Assembly: GCA_964425605.1 (NCBI GenBank)
Contig: CAYRNR010000014.1
Location: 1 to 64,000, forward strand
Length of the DNA stretch: 64,000 nt
Direction of reading: 5' to 3'
Origin: CAYRNR01 sp964425605
GTDB taxonomy: Bacteria; Myxococcota_A; UBA796; UBA9615; CAYRNR01
Shown here: positions 18,940 to 28,263 of the stretch, piece after piece
Position numbering within the stretch: position 1 is the stretch's first letter
Layout of the letters: every line of letters begins with the position of its first letter
Notes under the pieces: model-generated
Seen by the model: only the letters and a program-made list of their open reading frames with translations
What the model was told of the DNA's origin: nothing
Database searches by the model: none
Position numbers and translations under genes: made by a program

Positions 18940-20661
18940 GTGCTCCACCGACTATTTCTCCTCCTCCTGATGGTCCCGTTCACGTCGTGTACGGTCCAGG
19001 GATGGTCACCCGACCTGGCCGGCCAGGACGTGCGGCTGACCATCCTGCATACCAGCGACATGCACTCCCGCATGCTGCCCTACGAGTACACCCCCATGTA
19101 CACCGACGAGCAGCTGGGTCTGGACGGGGCCCGCGGCCCCTTCGGCGGCATCGCCCGGGTCGCGACGATCCTCAAGCGCGAACGGGCCCTGGCCGGGCGC
19201 AGCCTGTACGTGGACTCCGGCGACATCTCCCAGGGCGCGCCCATCTACAACATGTTCAGCGGCGAGGTGGAGATGCGGGCCCTGGGCCAGCTACGGCCCG
19301 ACGTGGTGGTCGTGGGCAACCACGAGTTCGACCGCGGCGCCGAGAACTTCGCGTGGAACCTGGCCTCGTGGGGCTCCTTCCCCAACCTGGCGGCCAACTA
19401 CGACTTCCGCGAGTCGGACCAGCCGTGGAACAACACGCTGGAGGAGCAGATCCAGCCGTGGCACATCACCGAGATCGACGGCCTCAAGGTGGGCTTCATC
19501 GGCATCGGTGACATGCACTCGATCTCCTCGCTGGCCGAGGCGGACAACTCCCTGGACGTGGACGCCACCGGCGCCCTGTGGACCCTGGAGCACTACGGCG
19601 CGCTGCTCGAGCCCCAGGTGGACCTCCTGGTGGTGGTCAGCCACGCCGGCCTGCACACCGACGAGGACATGGCCCGCTACTCCGAGTACGCCGACGTCAT
19701 CATGGGCGGCCACCTGCACATCGCCATCGACCCGCCCAAGCTCGTGGCCAGCGAGGTGGTGCCGGGCAAGCGGGTGCTGGTGTGCCACTCCGGCGCGTTC
19801 GTCAAGTTCGTGGGCCGGCTCGACCTCATCGTCCGCGACGGCGACGTCATCAGCCACGACTACACCATCTTCCCGGTGGACAGCACCGTGGAAGAGGACG
19901 GCGAGATGCTGACGCTGCTCGAGGACTACGTCGTCGAGATGTACCGCACCGTGGATCTGGACGAGGAGATCGCCCTGGCTGGCGACCTCGACGGCGACGG
20001 CGAGGTGGACGACGAGGACTACGAGCTGCGGCGCTTCGGCCTCGACGGCGGCGACGCGCCCCTGGGCAGCCTCGTGGCCCACGCCATGCAGACCCGGGAC
20101 GGCGTCGAGACCGACTTCGCGCTGACGAACTCCCTGGGCATCCGCACCAACATCCAGGCCGGGCCCATCACCCGCGAGGAGATGTTCAACGTGCTGCCCT
20201 TCGACAACACCATCGTGGTGATGCTGCTGTCGGGCCTCGAGGTGCAGGCGCTGATGGACTACACCACCCAGCGCTCGGCGAGCCGCGGCTGCAACGCCCA
20301 GGCCCAGATCTCCGGCGCGCGGTTCGTGATGAACTGCGACGCGGGCTTTGCCGAGGACGTCACCATCGGCGGCTCGTGGGAGCCGTGCTTCGAGGACGCG
20401 GACTGCTCCAAGGCCTCGGAGATCTGCTCGGCGGGCGCCTGCGGCCACCCCATCGTGGACGAGGGTGTGTACGAGCTCGCGACCAACAACTACATCGCCA
20501 ACGGCGGGTCCGGCTTCCAGGTGCTCGAGCAGAACACCTCCAAGGTGGACACGGGCATCTCGATGCGCGACGCGGTGATCACCTTCTTGCTCAACCACCC
20601 CAACGTCCCCTACGACAGCGGCTTCGCCGACTCGGACGGGCGCATCACGCCGACGTACTGA
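18940..20661 (+). CDS. 5'-nucleotidase / UshA-type metallophosphoesterase lipoprotein
   Basis: 573 aa. Predicted to hydrolyse nucleotides or related phosphate esters outside the cytoplasm. A lipoprotein signal peptide ends in FTSC (C17). The N-terminal metallophosphatase domain shows HTSDMH, GDISQG, GNHEFDRG, SHAG and GGHLH. The C-terminal 5'-nucleotidase domain shows TNSLGIRTNI...GPITREEMFNVLPFDN and NNYIANGGSGF. Two additions are unusual: a dockerin-like DLDGDGEVDDEDY insert between the domains and a Cys-rich CFEDADCSKASEIC insert in the C-terminal domain. GTG at 18940 is preceded by AAGAGGAATTTC; it is preferred because it starts the signal peptide. It heads an operon with two OB-like lipoproteins and a barrel. 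Confidence 0.88.
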   Translation: MLHRLFLLLLMVPFTSCTVQGWSPDLAGQDVRLTILHTSDMHSRMLPYEYTPMYTDEQLGLDGARGPFGGIARVATILKRERALAGRSLYVDSGDISQGAPIYNMFSGEVEMRALGQLRPDVVVVGNHEFDRGAENFAWNLASWGSFPNLAANYDFRESDQPWNNTLEEQIQPWHITEIDGLKVGFIGIGDMHSISSLAEADNSLDVDATGALWTLEHYGALLEPQVDLLVVVSHAGLHTDEDMARYSEYADVIMGGHLHIAIDPPKLVASEVVPGKRVLVCHSGAFVKFVGRLDLIVRDGDVISHDYTIFPVDSTVEEDGEMLTLLEDYVVEMYRTVDLDEEIALAGDLDGDGEVDDEDYELRRFGLDGGDAPLGSLVAHAMQTRDGVETDFALTNSLGIRTNIQAGPITREEMFNVLPFDNTIVVMLLSGLEVQALMDYTTQRSASRGCNAQAQISGARFVMNCDAGFAEDVTIGGSWEPCFEDADCSKASEICSAGACGHPIVDEGVYELATNNYIANGGSGFQVLEQNTSKVDTGISMRDAVITFLLNHPNVPYDSGFADSDGRITPTY

Positions 20662-20672
20662 TGGGAGACACG

Positions 20673-21929
20673 ATGACGAAGACGACACTCCTGTTGGCGG
20701 CGCTGGGGCTGGTCCTCGCGGGCTGCGTCGAGGAGATCGGGCCGCCCGAGGGGCCCCAGTTCATCTCGGTGACGTTCGACGAGTCCCTCGGCGAGGACAT
20801 CGGCTCCGAGGAGGAGCCGTTGGCCATCTACGAGGAGGGCCCCAGCGGCTTCGAGATGGTCCCCAGGACCTTCACCGTGGACGTGGCCGTCAAGGACGCC
20901 AGCGGCGCGCTGATGACCGGCTTCGACGGCGAGCTGGGCGTGAACTGCCGCCCGGGCACCGCCATCGAGCCGTGGACCATCCAGGTCGAGAACGGCGTGG
21001 CCACGGGCGTCGAGGTCCGGATCAAGGAGGCCCACGGGCCGACGCGCATCTGGATCGAGGACTCGGTCCGCGAGGGGGCGGGATTCGCCACGGGCGTCTC
21101 CCCGGTGATCCACTTCGCCTACCCCACCATCGCCGACGTCCAGCGGCCCACCTGCCAGGACCTGTCGGGCCTGCTGGGCAACCACGTGGAGATCGAGATC
21201 GGGGATCGCGACCTCATCGTCACCCACATCGCCTCGGACGGCTTCTACGTCACCGACACCACGGATCCGGCGGGGTCGTACAACTCCCTGTTCGCCTTCA
21301 CCTTCAGCCGGCCGCGTGACCTGCTCGAGGGCGACAAGCTCGCCGCCCTGGACGGGAACGTGGTCGAGTACATCGCCTTCACCGAGCTCGGCTACCCGTC
21401 GTTCCTCGTGGAGAGCTCCGGCCACACGCTGCCCGAGCCCACCGTGCTCGACGACACCCACATCTGTGGCGACACCGACACCATGGAGGGGTACGAGTCC
21501 TCGCTGGTGAAGGTGTTCGGCGCCTGGAGCGACTTCGACGGCGCCGACGACTGCGAGTCCTACCTGGAGTACGGCCAGTGGCCCATCCGCCTGGACATCA
21601 GCGGCGGCGAGTGCGACCCGGTCGGCATGACCGTGGTGTCGTCGCACACCGTGCCCGGCCTGCGGTTCCCCGAGTGCGCGGAGGGGCGGACCCCCGAGCC
21701 CGTGTACTTCGAGTGGCTGTCCGGCACCATGCGACACATCAAGTACGCCGATCCCCCCTGGATCCTCGAGCCCCGCGGCTGCGACGACATCTCGCCGGAG
21801 GCGCGCCCCGAGGACTGCGAGGAGGAGTCGGCCGCCGCCAAGGCCCACTACAGCGGCCCGACCCCGCAGCCGAAGCAATACCGACGCGACGTCCCGTGGT
21901 GCGAAGGCGTGCCCTACTACCTCGACTGA
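20673..21929 (+). CDS. Lipoprotein with a single OB-fold-like module
   Basis: 418 aa. The lipobox LAGC gives lipidated C18. The N-terminal ~150 residues are beta-rich and Ig-like in appearance. The segment around residues 170-270 has GFYVTDTTDP...LLEGDKLAALDGNVVEYIAFTEL, the pattern of the YhcR/ExeM-type OB-fold found with extracellular nucleases and 5'-nucleotidases. The C-terminal ~130 residues contain several Cys and Pro. No catalytic motif is seen. The ATG at 20673 follows GGGAGACACG. An ATG at 20661 overlaps the preceding stop and is less likely. Neighbours suggest a partner of the nucleotidase, perhaps in binding extracellular polymer; this is inference. Confidence 0.72.
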   Translation: MTKTTLLLAALGLVLAGCVEEIGPPEGPQFISVTFDESLGEDIGSEEEPLAIYEEGPSGFEMVPRTFTVDVAVKDASGALMTGFDGELGVNCRPGTAIEPWTIQVENGVATGVEVRIKEAHGPTRIWIEDSVREGAGFATGVSPVIHFAYPTIADVQRPTCQDLSGLLGNHVEIEIGDRDLIVTHIASDGFYVTDTTDPAGSYNSLFAFTFSRPRDLLEGDKLAALDGNVVEYIAFTELGYPSFLVESSGHTLPEPTVLDDTHICGDTDTMEGYESSLVKVFGAWSDFDGADDCESYLEYGQWPIRLDISGGECDPVGMTVVSSHTVPGLRFPECAEGRTPEPVYFEWLSGTMRHIKYADPPWILEPRGCDDISPEARPEDCEEESAAAKAHYSGPTPQPKQYRRDVPWCEGVPYYLD

Positions 21930-21948
21930 GTCGAGAGGTTCAGAAACT

Positions 21949-23319
21949 ATGCCACTCCACCATCGCACTTCCTGCTGGACCGCCCTCGCCGCCCTGGCGT
22001 GCTTGGCGGCCCTGGGCTGCAACCTGACCCCGGACGGCGACAGCGTCGGGGACGACGACGACTCGGCAGACGCCGAGGGCGCGAGCATCTACGACCTCCA
22101 CGCGGGCGTCTACGAGGAGGGGGCGTTCCTCACCTTCGTGGACAAGATCGTCACGACCCCGCGCGGCGAGAGCGGCTTCTACATCCAGGAGCCCGCGGGC
22201 GGCCAGTACAGCGGCCTGTACGTCTACACCTACGACGAGGCGCTGTGCGACTGCGACGTGGAGCCCGGCAACGTGGTCACCGTCAGCGGCAGCTACTCCG
22301 AGTGGCACTACGACTCCGACAACGACGGCGAGATGACCGAGATCACCTTGACCACCTCCGCGGAGTTCGAGGTGACCGCCCGCACGGACGTGCCGGAGCC
22401 GGCGCTCGTCACCATCGACGACCTGGCCTACGCCAACGCCGAACCCTGGGAAGGCGTGCTGGTGGAGGTGCAGACGCCCCTGACCGTGACCGCCGGCGTG
22501 GACAGCTACGGCCAGTGGGAGGTGGACGGGGTCCTCGTGGACGCCTTCTTCTACGACGCCGACCCGGAGGTGGGGGCCACGGTCAACCACCTCGTGGGGG
22601 TGATCGACTACAGCTTCTGGAGCTACCACATCCTGCCGCGCGACTCCGAGGACGTGCTCTTCGGCGAGGTGGGCCCCGCCGAGATCGTCACCATCCCCGA
22701 GATCCAGCAGGGCGACGTGGAGGCCGGCCGGATCCAGCTGGTGGAGGTGGTCGTGTCCTCGCCCCTGTCCGAGGGGTACGACGACTGCGGCCGGATCGGC
22801 TTCTTCGTCCAGGACCCGGCCGGAGGGCAGTACTCCGGCATCTACGTGGAGTTCTTCGCCGACGACATCCCCGACATGGCCGTCACCGTGGGCGACGTGG
22901 TCACCCTCACCGGCGTGTACGGCGAGTCGTTCGACGTCAGCCTCGTGTCCCTGGCCTCGGCCGACGACTTCGAGGTCGTCACCACCGGCGGGGCCGGCCC
23001 CGATCCCCTGGTGGTGGAGGACATCTGCTCCCTCGACGAGCAGGGCCTCGAGCCCTACGAGGGCGTCCTGATCCAGGTCCAGGACGTGACGGTGACCAGC
23101 GAGAACCCCGACAGCGGCGACTACGGCGAGTTCGAGGTCGCGGGCTGCCTGCGGGTGGACGACCTGTTCATGAACACCAGCTGCGGCGGCGCCACGTCCA
23201 CGCCCGAGCCGCCGCTGGACCAGGCGATGACCTCCGTCACCGGCCTGCTGCACTACGCCTACAGCAATTTCAAGCTCGAGCCCCGATGGGCCGAGGACTT
23301 CGAGGGGTGGACGCCATGA
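21949..23319 (+). CDS. Lipoprotein with two OB-fold-like modules and an Asp linker
   Basis: 456 aa. Lipobox AALGC (lipidated C24) is followed by GDDDDSAD. Two similar modules, about residues 60-150 and 245-330, each contain a phrase like GFYIQEPAGGQYSGLYV or FFVQDPAGGQYSGIYV, then VEPGNVVTVSGSYSE or VGDVVTLTGVYGE. That is the OB-fold nucleic-acid-binding-like pattern seen in YhcR and ExeM relatives. Linkers of the form EPWEGVLVEVQ separate them. No nuclease domain is present. It lies 19 bp after the single-module paralog, which suggests duplication. A surface adaptor role with the nucleotidase is inferred. Confidence 0.75.
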   Translation: MPLHHRTSCWTALAALACLAALGCNLTPDGDSVGDDDDSADAEGASIYDLHAGVYEEGAFLTFVDKIVTTPRGESGFYIQEPAGGQYSGLYVYTYDEALCDCDVEPGNVVTVSGSYSEWHYDSDNDGEMTEITLTTSAEFEVTARTDVPEPALVTIDDLAYANAEPWEGVLVEVQTPLTVTAGVDSYGQWEVDGVLVDAFFYDADPEVGATVNHLVGVIDYSFWSYHILPRDSEDVLFGEVGPAEIVTIPEIQQGDVEAGRIQLVEVVVSSPLSEGYDDCGRIGFFVQDPAGGQYSGIYVEFFADDIPDMAVTVGDVVTLTGVYGESFDVSLVSLASADDFEVVTTGGAGPDPLVVEDICSLDEQGLEPYEGVLIQVQDVTVTSENPDSGDYGEFEVAGCLRVDDLFMNTSCGGATSTPEPPLDQAMTSVTGLLHYAYSNFKLEPRWAEDFEGWTP

Positions 23320-23348
23320 TGGCCACCCCTCACAACAGCGGAGCTGAC

Positions 23349-24875
23349 ATGCGAGCTGCTTGGAACCGTTTCTTCACCCTGACCGCCTTCGGACTGTTGT
23401 GCCTGCCGGCGATCCCGGCCGCAGCCGGGTCGTTCATGGACACCACGATCACCGGCTACTTCGGGGACGACAACCTGCTGACCGGTCCCGAGGACTTCTC
23501 GCCCTCGCCGGGCTTCTCCAACGCCTATCCGGAGCTGTTCTTCGAGGGGCTGGAGTCCGAGAAGACCGTGGCGGTCACCGAGACGCACCTCGTGCTCTAC
23601 AAGATGATGCCGGGCTTCATCAAGGGGCTGAAGACCGAGGCGGCGATGGTGGTGGAGTTCGAGATCTTCCGCGATCCCGACAACGGCCAGGTGGGGCCCT
23701 CCATCAGCCAGATCGACTCGTCGATCCGCGACGACGGCAGCTACCTCAAGATCACGGGGTACTTCGACCGCGACGCCATGAGCGGGCCGAACCTGGCGTT
23801 CACCCTGTTCCCGTTCGACTCCCAGCGCTTCTTGCTGGGCTTCTCCTACGACCTGACCTGGGGCGGTGAGCGGATCTTCCCCACCAACTTCGGTCCGGCG
23901 CCGGGGTTCAAGCTCAACCTGGACCTGGACGAGGCGTACTTCTTCGTCGGCGCCAAGAGCCAGCCGCGGATCCAGCAGTACTACGACAACCAGGTGGAGA
24001 ACCAGTACGGCGTGCTGTGGGGCGGTGGTCTGCGGGCCGGCCCCTTCTTCTTCGACGCCAACGGCGGCTTCTTCGATCGCGGCCACTTCGACATCCAGCA
24101 GCACCTGGAGAACTCGATCCAGGCCATCGGCGGGTCGGCCCAGGTCGGCCTGGACTTCGGCGACGAGATCGGCCAGTCGGTGGACTTCCGCCTGTACCAG
24201 AACGACCCCGACGCCCGCGACACCGCGTCCGAGCAGATCGAGTACACCGAGGGCGTCCACTTCCACGTGGCCACCGAGTTCTCGGCCATCGGCCAGACGG
24301 CCATCGAGTTCGAGACCCCGGCCAACACCACCAACTCCATCGCCACCGCGGGCGACGTCAACGTGGCGCTGCGCCTCAACCGCTTCCGCGTCCACGGCGA
24401 CGTGGTGTACCGCTCGGTCAACTTCCTGGTGTTCAACACCCCCGGGCTGATCCCCTACTACACCCTGTCGGAGGCCCTGGACACGCAGCCCCAGTTCTAC
24501 GGCGCCGTCGGCGTGGACTACTACTTCCAGAAGGCCCACCTGACCCCCGGCGTCATCTTCGGCCTGATGCAGCCCGCCGCGGCCACGGGCGGCCCCGACC
24601 TGGTCGGCGAGTTCGACGGCACGGTGGTGGTGCGCGACGGCAGCGACCTGGAGTTCCTGCCCGCCGGCGAGGGGCCCTTCACCATCATCAGCACCAAGGC
24701 CACCCTGCGCTGGGACCTCAGCCAGATGATGTCGGTGATGGCCGAGGTCAGCTACACCCTGGACTACAACCAGTCCAAGACCACGGGCGAGGACGCGGGC
24801 AACCAGGTGCGCGTGCTCGACGAGGATCGCGCCAAGCAGCTGGGGCTGAACTTCCTGGTCCAGGCCAGCTTCTGA
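23349..24875 (+). CDS. Outer-membrane beta-barrel protein
   Basis: 508 aa. The signal peptide ends near PAAAGS. The chain is rich in alternating strands (SFMDTTITGYFGDDN, FFLGFSYDLTW, VEDYYFQKAH-like segments) and ends LNFLVQASF with the terminal Phe of BAM substrates. No specific porin family is recognised. The ATG at 23349 follows GGAGCTGAC. An earlier ATG at 23316 overlaps the previous stop but would delay the signal peptide. Its place after the nucleotidase and OB-like lipoproteins suggests an uptake or secretion channel for their substrate; this is inference from context. Confidence 0.78.
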   Translation: MRAAWNRFFTLTAFGLLCLPAIPAAAGSFMDTTITGYFGDDNLLTGPEDFSPSPGFSNAYPELFFEGLESEKTVAVTETHLVLYKMMPGFIKGLKTEAAMVVEFEIFRDPDNGQVGPSISQIDSSIRDDGSYLKITGYFDRDAMSGPNLAFTLFPFDSQRFLLGFSYDLTWGGERIFPTNFGPAPGFKLNLDLDEAYFFVGAKSQPRIQQYYDNQVENQYGVLWGGGLRAGPFFFDANGGFFDRGHFDIQQHLENSIQAIGGSAQVGLDFGDEIGQSVDFRLYQNDPDARDTASEQIEYTEGVHFHVATEFSAIGQTAIEFETPANTTNSIATAGDVNVALRLNRFRVHGDVVYRSVNFLVFNTPGLIPYYTLSEALDTQPQFYGAVGVDYYFQKAHLTPGVIFGLMQPAAATGGPDLVGEFDGTVVVRDGSDLEFLPAGEGPFTIISTKATLRWDLSQMMSVMAEVSYTLDYNQSKTTGEDAGNQVRVLDEDRAKQLGLNFLVQASF

Positions 24876-24919
24876 TCCCGCCCGCCTGATCCTGGAGGAC
24901 CGCCGGAGAGGACCGCCCC

Positions 24920-27058
24920 ATGCCCGGATGGCGCCCAAAGCTGCCACGTCGATGGTTGCTCAGGGTGCTGAGGGCGCGGCGTCTCGCGGGTCGCACCGCC
25001 GGCGAGCTCACCCACCAGGCCCAGCGGGCCGAGCTCACCTTCCTGATGATCGCCGCGGTGGTGATCGGACTGCTCGCCGGAGGCGGCGCCATCGCCTTTC
25101 GGCACCTCATCCGCGTCTCCCAGGGGGCCTTCTTCTTCTCCCTGGACAACGGCATCGAGTCCGTGGCGGCGCTGCCGTGGTACCTCAAGCTGCTGATCCC
25201 CGCCGTGGGCGGGCTGCTCGTGGGCCCGATCATCGCGTACCTGGCCCCGGAGACCCGCGGCAGCGGCGTGCCCGAGGTCATGGAGGCCGCGGCCCTCAAG
25301 GGCGGGGTGCTGAGGGCCCGGGTCGTGGTGCTCAAGTCCCTCGCCGCAGCACTGACCATCGGATCGGGCGGCTCGGCCGGCCGTGAGGGGCCGATCATCC
25401 ACATCGGCTCGGCCCTGGGCTCGGTCCTCGGCCAGTTCATCTCGGTCAGCCCGCGGCACATGCGGACCTTCGTGGCCTGCGGCGCGGCGGCGGGCATCGC
25501 GGCGACCTTCAACGCGCCCATCGCCGGCGCCCTGTTCGCCGTGGAGGTGCTGCTGGGCGAGTTCGCGGTGCTGTCGTTCAGCCCCATCGTCATCTCTTCG
25601 GTGACGGCCGTGGTGCTGTCGCGCCATTTCCTGGGCGACAGCCCGGCGTTCGCGGTGCCCCAGTACGACCTGCTCAGCGCCAGCGAGTTCCTCCCCTACG
25701 CCGTGCTCGGCGTGGCAGCGGGGCTCCTGGCCGCGGCGTTCATCTCCACGGTCTACCGGACCCAGGATCTGATGAGGGCCCTGCCGGTGCCCACGTGGGG
25801 CCGCCCGGCCATCGGCGGCCTCGTGGTGGGGGCCATCGCCATCGCCCTGCCCCAGGTGTTCGGCGTGGGCTACGGGGCCCTGGACGACGCCCTGTGGGGC
25901 CGGACCGCGTTGCTGGTGCTGGTCCTGTTGATCCCGGCCAAGATGCTGGCCACCGCCGCCACCCTCGGCAGCGGCGGCTCCGGGGGGATCTTCGCGCCCT
26001 CGCTGTTCGTCGGCGCCATGCTGGGCGGGACCGTGGGGTACCTCTTCGGGGCCTGGATGCCGGGGATCGCCAGCCCTGGGGCCTACGCGCTGGTGGGTAT
26101 GGGGGCGATGGTGGCGGGGACCACGTTCGGGCCCATCAGCGCCATCCTGATCATCTTCGAGCTCACCGGGGACTACCTGATCATCCCGCCGTTGATGGTC
26201 GCGTGCATCCTGTCGGTGCTGCTGTCGAGCTGGCTGCAGCCCCACTCCATGTACACCAAGAAGCTGGCGAAGCGCGGCATCAACCTCGCCGCGAGCAAGG
26301 ACGTCAACATCCTGCGTTCGCTGGCCGTGGAGGACGTGCTCGACCCCAGCCCCGCGCGCATCCCGGCCACCTCGACGGTGCACGAGGTGCTGGACCGGAT
26401 GCTGCACAGCTCCCGCGCGGACTTCTTCGTGGTGGACCCCGACGGGCGGCTGATCGGGGCGCTGACGCTGCTGGACATGCGCGAGCTGATCAACCGCGCC
26501 GATCTCCCCGACGGCCTCGTGGCCCGGGACATGGCCCACACGCAGCCCCCCACGGTACGACCGAAGGCCAACCTGGACCTGGTGATGCACCTGTTCGGCC
26601 AGCACGACGAGGACGAGATCGCGGTGGTGGACCGCGGCGGCCTGCTCCTGGGTTCGGTGCGGCGCAAGCACGTGATCGAGGCGTACAACCGCGAGATCTT
26701 CCAGCGGGACCTCAGCGGCGGCTTCCACTCGGTGATGTCCGGCGTGGAGCAGGAGCACGACGTGGAGCTGCTGGGCGGGCACTGCCTCGTGGAAGTACCC
26801 ACGCCTTTCGCCTTCGTGGGCAAGACCCTGCGCCAGCTGCGCGTGCGGGCCCGCTACAACGTGGAGATCATCCTCATCCGCAAGCCCGAGGGGGATCAGG
26901 GCGACATCGACCGCCGCCCCGGGGCCTTCCCACACCCGGACTACAGCATGGAGGCCGGGGACACCCTGCTGGTGCTGGGGTCGCGCGAGGACATCCGCCG
27001 GTTCCGCGACGCCCTGCCGCCCCACCCGCCGCGCAGGTCGAGCGAGGACCGCGGATGA
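24920..27058 (+). CDS. ClC-family chloride channel/transporter with CBS pair and TrkA-C-like tail
   Basis: 712 aa. The ClC core spans about residues 35-440 with the selectivity motifs GSGVP (114-118), GREGP (154-158, gating Glu E156) and GSGGSGGIFAPSL. In FAVEV (206-210) the position of the proton glutamate of ClC antiporters (E203 in ClC-ec1) is Val210, as in ClC channels. The cytoplasmic part has two CBS-like motifs (about 455-600) and a C-terminal TrkA-C-like domain ending in ...GDTLLVLGSREDIRRF. It should move chloride or another anion across the inner membrane. The stop overlaps the start of the radical SAM gene by four bases. Confidence 0.92.
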   Translation: MPGWRPKLPRRWLLRVLRARRLAGRTAGELTHQAQRAELTFLMIAAVVIGLLAGGGAIAFRHLIRVSQGAFFFSLDNGIESVAALPWYLKLLIPAVGGLLVGPIIAYLAPETRGSGVPEVMEAAALKGGVLRARVVVLKSLAAALTIGSGGSAGREGPIIHIGSALGSVLGQFISVSPRHMRTFVACGAAAGIAATFNAPIAGALFAVEVLLGEFAVLSFSPIVISSVTAVVLSRHFLGDSPAFAVPQYDLLSASEFLPYAVLGVAAGLLAAAFISTVYRTQDLMRALPVPTWGRPAIGGLVVGAIAIALPQVFGVGYGALDDALWGRTALLVLVLLIPAKMLATAATLGSGGSGGIFAPSLFVGAMLGGTVGYLFGAWMPGIASPGAYALVGMGAMVAGTTFGPISAILIIFELTGDYLIIPPLMVACILSVLLSSWLQPHSMYTKKLAKRGINLAASKDVNILRSLAVEDVLDPSPARIPATSTVHEVLDRMLHSSRADFFVVDPDGRLIGALTLLDMRELINRADLPDGLVARDMAHTQPPTVRPKANLDLVMHLFGQHDEDEIAVVDRGGLLLGSVRRKHVIEAYNREIFQRDLSGGFHSVMSGVEQEHDVELLGGHCLVEVPTPFAFVGKTLRQLRVRARYNVEIILIRKPEGDQGDIDRRPGAFPHPDYSMEAGDTLLVLGSREDIRRFRDALPPHPPRRSSEDRG

Positions 27059-28263
27059 TCCGGCCGCTGCGATGGCTCGGCGAGGCCTCCCGCCGCGTGT
27101 ACGAGGCGCTGCGCAACCTCGCGCGCTTCGGCTGGCGCATGGCGCGGCTGCGCGGCGAGCTCGAGCGTGGCGACGGCACGGCGCGCCCTCCCCTGCTGGT
27201 GCAGATCAAGGTGACCAACCGCTGCAACATGCGCTGCCGCATGTGCGGCCAGTGGGGCGAGACCGGCTATCACAAGGACCACGAGGGCCGCCAGACGATC
27301 CCGCTTCAGCTGGCCCGCCGCTTCGTCGATCAGGTGGCCCCCCTGGGCATCGACATGACCCTGTGGGGGGGCGAACCCCTGGTCTACCCACACCTCGACG
27401 AGCTCCTGACCCACTGCCGGGACCGCCGCGTGCCGGTGGGCATCATCACCAACGGCCTGACCCTGGGCCAGCACGCCGAGATGCTGGTGCGGCAGCGGGT
27501 CAAGGACCTGATCGTCTCGGTGGACGGCCCCCCCGCGGTCCACGACCGGGTGCGGGGCGTCGAGGGCGCCTTCGAGCGGGTCATCGAGGGGATGCGCGAG
27601 GTGAAGCGGCAGCGGCGCGCCATGGGCGTCGTGCGGCCGCGGTTCCGCATCTCCAACGTGGTCAGCGAGGACACGTGGCCCTACCTCGAGGAGCTCTACG
27701 ATCGCCTCGCCGAGGAGGACCTGGGCATCCTGCACGTGGTCAGCACCCTGCGGTGGTGGACCGACGACGCCACCGGCGAGGCCTACGAGCGGGCCATGGG
27801 GGAGTCGTTCGGCTGCGCCGCGCCCTCGTGGCGCGGGTTCCGCGTGGATCCGCCCCTGGACATCGACACCGGCGAGCTGGCGGCCACCTTCGAGCGGGTC
27901 AAGGGCAAGAGGTACCCGTTCAAGGTGGTCCTCCACCCCCGCCTCACCCCGGAGCAGGTGGCGGTGTTCTTCGCCAACACCTCCATCTCCTTCGGCCGCG
28001 AGACCTGCCTGTCGCCGTGGGTGTACACCCTGCTGCTGCCCAGCGGTGAGCTGACGTTCTGCCCCGACTTCCCCGACTACCGCATCGGCTCGCTGGAGGA
28101 GGCGGATCTGCTGCAGCTGTGGAATGGGGAGCGCGCGCGGGGGTTCCGCAAACGCATTCTCGAAGGTTTGCTGCCCATCTGTCCGCGCTGTTGCGGTATG
28201 TACACCACCGGCACACCGTGGCGGCGCAAGCGGCCGCGAGCGCTGCCCGAGGTGGAGAAGTGA
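27055..28263 (+). CDS. Radical SAM protein with SPASM-like C-terminal Cys cluster
   Basis: 402 aa. The [4Fe-4S]/SAM motif CNMRCRMC occupies residues 57-64, then WGGEPLVYPHLDEL and ITNGL, all typical of the radical SAM core. The C-terminus has CLSPW...LLLPSGELTFCPDFPDYRIGS and ICPRCCGMY, which look like a SPASM/twitch domain for auxiliary clusters. The substrate is unknown; relatives modify peptides, sugars or cofactors. The ATG overlaps the ClC stop (ATGA), and the stop overlaps the methyltransferase start (TGATG). This tight coupling suggests it works with the methyltransferase and perhaps on a surface glycan or lipid. Confidence 0.88.
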   Translation: MIRPLRWLGEASRRVYEALRNLARFGWRMARLRGELERGDGTARPPLLVQIKVTNRCNMRCRMCGQWGETGYHKDHEGRQTIPLQLARRFVDQVAPLGIDMTLWGGEPLVYPHLDELLTHCRDRRVPVGIITNGLTLGQHAEMLVRQRVKDLIVSVDGPPAVHDRVRGVEGAFERVIEGMREVKRQRRAMGVVRPRFRISNVVSEDTWPYLEELYDRLAEEDLGILHVVSTLRWWTDDATGEAYERAMGESFGCAAPSWRGFRVDPPLDIDTGELAATFERVKGKRYPFKVVLHPRLTPEQVAVFFANTSISFGRETCLSPWVYTLLLPSGELTFCPDFPDYRIGSLEEADLLQLWNGERARGFRKRILEGLLPICPRCCGMYTTGTPWRRKRPRALPEVEK

